Of a stretch of DNA of 64,000 nucleotides, positions 59,137 through 64,000 are shown piece after piece. Location of the stretch: contig JAHJWO010000017.1 of the NCBI GenBank assembly GCA_018828145.1, positions 1 to 64,000 on the forward strand. Reading direction: 5' to 3'. The position numbers were made by a program, and so were the translations under genes. This DNA comes from Alphaproteobacteria bacterium (GTDB taxonomy: Bacteria; Pseudomonadota; Alphaproteobacteria; Rhizobiales; Devosiaceae). Every line of letters starts with the position of its first letter. The first letter of the stretch is position 1. The notes beneath the pieces were generated by a model. It made no database searches. It was not told where the DNA came from and saw nothing but the letters and a program-made list of their open reading frames with translations.

Positions 59137-60030
59137 ATGTCCGTCATTTTTCCGCGTCGTGGCCGCTCATTGGCGCCCGGCCAGCGCTCCGAACTGATCG
59201 TCATCGATCTGGCTGGCCGCCAGCAACTGGTCTACACCGCCGATGAGGTGATCGAGGCGCCGAACTGGAGCGCGGATGGCCGCTGGCTGGTCTTCAATGC
59301 CGGTGGCAGGCTGTTCCGCATTGCCCCCACGGGCGGTGACCCCGAGCAGATTGATACCGGCGCGCTGGCCGACCTCAACAATGACCATGTCCTGTCACCC
59401 GATGGCAGCACCATCTATGTCAGCTCCGACGACGGCCACCTCTACGCCGTGCCCTTTGCCGGTGGCACGCCGCGCCGCGTCTCCAACACGCATGCCACGC
59501 CCTTCCACTACTATCTGCATGGCATTTCGCCCGATGGCGAAACGCTGGCCTATGTTGCGGTGGAACAGCGCCAAGACGAGCGGCAGGTCAACGTCTTCAC
59601 CATTCCCGCAGCCGGCGGGCCCGACACGCGGCTGACCGACTTGTCCATGCCCAATGACGGACCCGAATATTCCCCCGATGGCCGCTGGATCTATTTCAAC
59701 TCGGAACTGGCGGCGAGCCGCCCGGGCCACGCCCAGGTGTTCCGCATGCACGCTGCCGACGGCAGCGGGCTCGAACAGCTGACCTTCGACAGCTACGTGA
59801 ACTGGTTTCCGCACCTGTCGCCCGATGGCCGGCATGTCTCGGTGCTGAGCTATCCGCAGGGCACCACCGGCCACCCCGCCGACAAGGATGTGCTGCTGCG
59901 GCTCATGGCGCCGGAAGGTGGCCCCATGCGCACCCTGGCCAGCTTCTTCGGCGGCCAGGGCACCATCAACGTCAACAGCTGGGCACCCGACAGCCAGCGG
60001 CTGGCTTACGTCGCCTATCCGAAGCACTAG
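59137..60030 (+). CDS. TolB-like beta-propeller protein
   Basis: The 297-residue protein is built from PD40/TolB-type beta-propeller repeats: NWSADGRWLVFNAGG, LSPDGSTIYVSSDDGHLY, ISPDGETLAYVAVEQ, YSPDGRWIYFNSELA, LSPDGRHVSVLSYP and WAPDSQRLAYVAYP. It has no signal peptide, unlike true TolB, so it is probably cytoplasmic. It lacks the TolB N-terminal domain. Role unknown. It begins 72 nt after the permease fusion, and its stop lies 8 nt from the convergent chemotaxis-like gene. Confidence 0.85.
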   Translation: MSVIFPRRGRSLAPGQRSELIVIDLAGRQQLVYTADEVIEAPNWSADGRWLVFNAGGRLFRIAPTGGDPEQIDTGALADLNNDHVLSPDGSTIYVSSDDGHLYAVPFAGGTPRRVSNTHATPFHYYLHGISPDGETLAYVAVEQRQDERQVNVFTIPAAGGPDTRLTDLSMPNDGPEYSPDGRWIYFNSELAASRPGHAQVFRMHAADGSGLEQLTFDSYVNWFPHLSPDGRHVSVLSYPQGTTGHPADKDVLLRLMAPEGGPMRTLASFFGGQGTINVNSWAPDSQRLAYVAYPKH

Positions 60031-60038
60031 GAGCCTGT

Positions 60039-61142
60039 TTAGCGGCTGGTGATGCCCAGGGCCTGGCGGATGCTGTCATCCTGCTCGGTGCGCTGCATGA
60101 CGACGCCCCACCAGCCCAGCCCGTCATATTCCTGGTAGCCCAGCGTACGCGCAAAGGCGATGATATTGCCCTGCCCGTCGTAATAGCTGCCACGCTGGCG
60201 ATCTTCATGGCGCAGGTCGAAGGTGGTGAAGCGGCTGGCCGGCCGGGTCGAGGCGATAACCTTGCCCTTGCCATCGAGCAGCATGACTTCCGTTCTCTCG
60301 GCGATCTTGGGCGGCAGGGCCGCCTCGGTCTCGACAATGGACTGGCCCTGGTTCTGCCAGTCGAAATAGACCCCCAGCGTGCCGAGCACCTGGCCATTGG
60401 CCCGCCCGTTGGTCCGCACCGCCGTGCTGTAGACCAGCACGTCCTGCCGGTCATGATGCGCACTTTCCATCACGTCGCCCACCGCATAGTCGTCGCCCGA
60501 CGTCGTGTTGCGCGCCGCGCGAAACCAGGCCTCGCGCGACAGGTCGATGCCCATGAGGGCGCGCGCATGCGCCGGATTGGCACTGGCCACCACCCTGCCC
60601 TGCGCATTGGTCAGCACGAGGTCGCAATAGACGCTGTAGAATTTGTTGATCGTGGCCAGCCGCTCGGCGGCAAAGGCCACCGCGTCGGCATCGGCCCCTT
60701 CGTCCAGCGCCTGCCACAGCGCCGTATCGGTGGCCCACCAGCGCACGTCGGCCGTGCGTTCATAGAGATTGCGCACGATCAGCTGGACCAGCGATTGCGC
60801 CAGGTCGATGAGGCGCACGCCTTCCATCTCGTCGACGAGGGTCTCGCTCATGGTGCGGCTCAGCGATATCCGCCCCACCAGCACGTCCTGAAAGCGTACC
60901 GCGATATCGGCGGCTCGGTCGGCCAGGCGCTGCACTTCGTCCGCCACCACGGCAAAGCCCTTGCCTGCGTCTCCGGCCCGCGCCGCCTCGATAATGGCAT
61001 TGATGGCCAGGAGCTTGGTCTGCTTGACGATTTGCAGGTTGCTGTTCGAGTAGCTCTGCAATTCCCCGCTGATGCCGTCCATCACCACGCGCATGGCGCG
61101 GGGCGATGCATTGACCGCTGACGTGTCGTTCGAGCTCATGCT
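60039..61142 (-). CDS. Soluble methyl-accepting-type protein with C-terminal Cache-like sensor
   Basis: The 367-residue protein has no membrane segment. Residues about 35-85 carry the chemoreceptor signalling tip ([35 protein letters not shown]). The remainder (about 130-360) looks like a Cache-type sensor: [33 protein letters not shown] and a second lobe with [13 protein letters not shown]. This reverses the usual order, in which sensor domains precede the signalling domain and lie outside the cell. The methyl-accepting arms are very short. The start at 61142 is inferred from GGGA upstream. No chemotaxis genes are nearby. Confidence 0.8.
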   Translation of the reverse strand, partial: SMSSNDTSAVNASPRAMRVVMDGISGELQSYSNSNLQIVKQTKLLAINAIIEAARAGDAGKGFAVVADEVQRLADRAADIAVRFQDVLVGRISLSRTMSETLVDEMEGVRLIDLAQSLVQLIVRNLYERTADVRWWATDTALWQALDEGADADAVAFAAERLATINKFYSVYCDLVLTNAQGRVVASANPAHARALMGIDLSREAWFRAARNTTSGDDYAVGDVMESAHHDRQDVLVYSTAVRTNGRANGQVLGTLGVYFDWQNQGQSIVETEAALPPKIAERTEVMLLDGKGKVIASTRPASRFTTFDLRHEDRQRGSYYDGQGNIIAFARTLGYQEYDGLGWWGVVMQRTEQDDSIRQALGITSR

Positions 61143-61306
61143 TGATCCCAGTTGCACCGTGGGACAACGCGCCGTGCAGGACCGCCTGTCAGCAGGGCTG
61201 GCAATCCGGCGGCGCGATGCTTTCCGAGAGGGGATGCTGCGCCTCTATGGTAACTTTTCTGTAAACACGGGCGGAAATACTGATCTGCTCAATATTTAGG
61301 CAGTAC

Positions 61307-63475
61307 TTATGCCTCAATCCACACGGGTACTGACTTGAATGCTGGCGTTTTGCTACGCGGATCAACTTGCGTGCCCACCAGAACATTGGCTTCGGGATAG
61401 TAAGCCATCGCACTGCCACGCGGCAGGTCAAATGCCGTGGCAATGGCTGCCATGCGCCCGGTCTCCGATGCCAGCGTCACCGTCTGCCCCTCATGCACGC
61501 CGAACGCCGCCATGTCCTGGCTATTGAGAAACACGGCCTGCCGCCCGGCCCCACCGCGATAGCTGTCCTTCTCCTCGTAGATGATGGTGTTGAACTGCCC
61601 CTCGCTGCGCATTGTGGCCAGCGTCAGCCGCTCGCGCTGCAACATCGGCAGCGGCGTCACCACGAAATGCGCCTTGCCGTCTGGCGTGCCGAATTCGGGC
61701 ACATGCATCACCCGGTGCTTGATGTGGAATTCCTGCTTGGCCACATCGATGTCGGCCAGTTCCTCGAGGCCCGGCACGATGGCGGCGATGGCGTTGCGCA
61801 CCTTCGAATGGGCGCAGAATGTCTTGAAGGCGATCGGCGAATTGGGCAGCAGGCGCTGTCCGATTTCCCCCAGGATCCAGCTCTCTGGACGCACATTGTC
61901 CAGCCGGCGAATGCCGCCATCGCTGAGCCGCACATAGTTGAACATCGACTCCTGCGTGGTGGGCTCCCACTCCTCGTCGCGCGCCGTCACCGGCAACACC
62001 AGAACGTCGCCATCGCCCAGCCCATGCACATGGCCCATATTCAGCGTAGTGGTGAGGAACAGCTTGAAACCAATGGCCTCCATGGCCCGGCTGGCAAAGG
62101 CCCCGTCCGGCGTCGCGCCCCACAGATTGCCACCCATGATGACGGCACTGTCGATCTCGCCCGCTTCGGCCGCCTTGAGGCAGGCCATGGTGTCAAAGCC
62201 CTTCTCCTCGGGGAACTTCACACCGAACTCCGCCTCCATCTTCGCCAGCACATCCTTGGCCAGCACCGGCTTGACCCCGATCGTGCCGATGCCCTGCACA
62301 TTGGAATGCCCGCGCAGCGGCAGCAGGCCCGCATAGCGCTTGCCCACCATGCCGCGCAGAATCGCGAGATTGGCGATGGCCTCCACATTGGCGACGCCAT
62401 GGATGTGGTGCGTCATGCCCATGCCCCAGGCGAACACGACCCGCTTGGCCTCACCGTATCGGGTGGCGATATGCCTGATCTCATCGACCCCGATGCCGCA
62501 TGCGGCCGTGATCTCGTCCCAGCCGAGCGCCTTGAGATCCGCCTCGAAGCCGGCAAAGCCGCTGCTGTAGGCCGCGATGAACGCGCGGTCCTCATAGCCC
62601 ATGTCCAGCACCGCCTTGGCGATGCCCTTCATCAGGGCAATATCCGAACCGATGCGCGGCTGCACATAGTGCGAGGCAATCTCGCTGCCACCCTTGAGCA
62701 TCGAGCTGGGCGACTTGGGCACCGCGAACTTGACCAGCCCCGGCTCCTTTGCCGGGTTGATGACGATAACCTCGCCACCCCGCTCGCGACAGTTCTTGAG
62801 CATGTGGATGAAGCGGGGATGGTTGGACGATGGATTGGCGCCGATGACGAAGATCAGGTCCGCGCCAGTCAGGTCCTCCAGTTCGACGCTGGACGTACCC
62901 TTGCCGATCGTCGTGGCCAGCCCTTCGCTGGTCGCCTGGTGGCAATAGTAGGAGCAGTTGTTGACATTGTTCGTGCCGTAAGCCCGGGCCAGCAGCTGGA
63001 AGATGAATCCCGCCTCGTTGGATGACCGCCCCGACGAGTAGAAGAAGCTCCGCTTCGGGTCGGTCGCCGCCAGTTTCTTGGCCGCGTGGTCGATGGCAAA
63101 GTCCCAGTCCACCGGCACATAGCGGTCCGCGCCGGCCGCCTTCCACAGCGGCGTGCCCAGCCGCCCCAGATGCTCCATCTCGCGACCGGTCAGCTCCTGC
63201 AGGTCGGCAAGCGGATGCGCGAATATCTCATGCGGAATGGCCGGCTGGATATCGGTCGACTGCGCCTGCACGCTCTTGTTGCAGACCGAGGGAAACTCAT
63301 CGAGTTCATTGGTCATGCCGCCGCGCTGCCCGCCCATGCCATAGGCACAGGCCTTGCAGGCATTCTTGGCGGTCAGCGCCTTGCCCGCCTTGCCCACGCC
63401 CATGCGGGCAATGGTGGCCAGCGTATAGAGAACCTTCTTGGGTCCGCCTCCGACGATATGGCTGGTATCGGCCAA
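61307..63475 (-). CDS. FdhF/YdeP-family molybdopterin oxidoreductase
   Basis: The 722-residue protein resembles the YdeP (formate dehydrogenase alpha-like) family. The N-terminus has C40-x2-C43 and C65 in the pattern CKACAYGMGGQ ... FPSVCNKS. NNCSYYCHQATSEG (about 172-185) resembles the cofactor-ligand region. The bis-MGD-binding regions include IFVIGANPSSNHPRF and AWGMGMTHHIHGVAN, and the C-terminal molybdopterin-dinucleotide domain includes FLNSQDMAAFGVHEG. E. coli YdeP is linked to acid resistance, but substrates are unproven. No fdhD or other formate dehydrogenase subunits are adjacent. Confidence 0.88.
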   Translation of the reverse strand: MADTSHIVGGGPKKVLYTLATIARMGVGKAGKALTAKNACKACAYGMGGQRGGMTNELDEFPSVCNKSVQAQSTDIQPAIPHEIFAHPLADLQELTGREMEHLGRLGTPLWKAAGADRYVPVDWDFAIDHAAKKLAATDPKRSFFYSSGRSSNEAGFIFQLLARAYGTNNVNNCSYYCHQATSEGLATTIGKGTSSVELEDLTGADLIFVIGANPSSNHPRFIHMLKNCRERGGEVIVINPAKEPGLVKFAVPKSPSSMLKGGSEIASHYVQPRIGSDIALMKGIAKAVLDMGYEDRAFIAAYSSGFAGFEADLKALGWDEITAACGIGVDEIRHIATRYGEAKRVVFAWGMGMTHHIHGVANVEAIANLAILRGMVGKRYAGLLPLRGHSNVQGIGTIGVKPVLAKDVLAKMEAEFGVKFPEEKGFDTMACLKAAEAGEIDSAVIMGGNLWGATPDGAFASRAMEAIGFKLFLTTTLNMGHVHGLGDGDVLVLPVTARDEEWEPTTQESMFNYVRLSDGGIRRLDNVRPESWILGEIGQRLLPNSPIAFKTFCAHSKVRNAIAAIVPGLEELADIDVAKQEFHIKHRVMHVPEFGTPDGKAHFVVTPLPMLQRERLTLATMRSEGQFNTIIYEEKDSYRGGAGRQAVFLNSQDMAAFGVHEGQTVTLASETGRMAAIATAFDLPRGSAMAYYPEANVLVGTQVDPRSKTPAFKSVPVWIEA

Positions 63476-63561
63476 TGCACTGCTCCGGCTTGCTGCCCCT
63501 GCATTGTCTGGCGACGTCGCGCGACAAGCAAGCCGCGCAACGTCACATTCTGCCCTGGCGT

Positions 63562-64000
63562 CTAGTTGCCCTCGGGCGCCACGCGGATCAGCCGCCCATT
63601 GTCCGCGTCGGTCAGCAGGTAGATCGCCCCGTCCGGCCCCACCCGCACGTCGCGGATGCGGCCAAGCTGGCCGGCAAACAGCCGCTCCTCGCCCACGATC
63701 TCGTCGCCATCCATATCAAGCCGCACCAGCACCTGCCCGCTGAGGCCGCCCGACAGCAAGTCGCCTTCCCAGCCCGGGATCAGCTCAGCCTCGTAGAAGT
63801 CGAGGCCCGACGGCGAAATGGATGGGTCCCAGTAATGCAGCGGCTGCTCGAGCCCCGGCTTTTCCGTGCCCTCGCCGATGGGAATGCCCGAATAGTCCAC
63901 GCCATAGGTGATGACGGGCCAGCCATAGTTGGCGCCCGGCTGGGGCATGTTGACCTCGTCGCCGCCCCGCGCGCCGTGCTCGACCGTGAACAGCGCCCCG
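63562..64000 (-). CDS. PQQ-dependent sugar dehydrogenase, C-terminal part (runs off window)
   Basis: The frame is open to the window edge, giving about 145 C-terminal residues. The visible motif FTVEHGARGGDEVNMPQPG followed by NYGWPVITYG is characteristic of the soluble glucose/sorbosone (aldose sugar) dehydrogenase family, with the SPSGLDFY segment and a last propeller blade GRIRDVRVGPDGAIYLLTD. Such enzymes are periplasmic and use PQQ and calcium. The 5' part with the signal peptide is outside the window, so it cannot be checked. Confidence 0.9.
   Translation of the reverse strand, partial: GALFTVEHGARGGDEVNMPQPGANYGWPVITYGVDYSGIPIGEGTEKPGLEQPLHYWDPSISPSGLDFYEAELIPGWEGDLLSGGLSGQVLVRLDMDGDEIVGEERLFAGQLGRIRDVRVGPDGAIYLLTDADNGRLIRVAPEGN

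Overview
This 64-kb window is GC-rich chromosomal DNA from an alphaproteobacterium. It is most likely a member of Hyphomicrobiales close to Devosia, although the genus is an inference. The supporting signs are a two-piece (permuted) tmRNA next to an alpha-type sspB, the conserved order ftsZ-lpxC-bamD-recN-ligA, a CHASE3/HisKA_2 signalling locus, DUF2336, a ribbon-helix-helix (RHH) protein behind sspB, and short palindromic repeats in gene gaps. I saw no phage, IS element, CRISPR array or tRNA.

Layout. 1-9.1 kb: the 3' part of tmRNA with the end of its degradation tag, its adaptor sspB, an RHH protein, a large AsmA-family protein, uvrD, a YbjQ-like protein, prmA and two very small paralogous proteins. 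9.2-13.8 kb: a Xaa-Pro aminopeptidase, then three exported proteins (two DUF3828 paralogues and one with a canonical EF-hand loop). 13.8-39.3 kb: the minus-strand division and cell-wall (dcw) cluster rsmH-ftsL-ftsI-murE-murF-mraY-(DUF4394)-ftsW-murG-murC-ddl-ftsQ-ftsA, then ftsZ-lpxC-bamD-recN-ligA. The cluster is unusual. murD is absent and a DUF4394 gene with its own terminator sits in its place. murB is absent and a repeat fills its place. mraZ is absent. Three plus-strand genes (VOC, LysE, nucleotidyltransferase) separate ftsA from ftsZ.

39.5-48.3 kb: a three-gene signalling locus (CHASE3 kinase, single-domain receiver, receiver-HisKA_2 kinase), RNase P RNA with a visible promoter, a TerB-DnaJ protein, a Pro/Ala-rich membrane-anchored protein, and a sahR-like/metF/GFA operon preceded by a perfect 28-bp palindrome. 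48.4-64 kb: katG with divergent oxyR, rarD, a host-attachment-family protein, a 21-bp phased GANTC repeat, an alpha/beta-hydrolase with two small four-cysteine exported proteins, ettA, a permease fused to Rossmann-like and GAF domains, a TolB-like propeller, a soluble MCP with a C-terminal sensor, a YdeP/FdhF molybdo-oxidoreductase, and the 3' end of a PQQ-dependent sugar dehydrogenase gene that leaves the window.

The genes mainly serve envelope synthesis and division, DNA repair (UvrD, RecN, LigA), ribosome quality control (tmRNA, SspB, EttA, PrmA), methionine-cycle control and peroxide defence. Most is core genome. The novelty lies in the rearranged dcw cluster, the fusion proteins, the small-protein families and several regulatory sequences.
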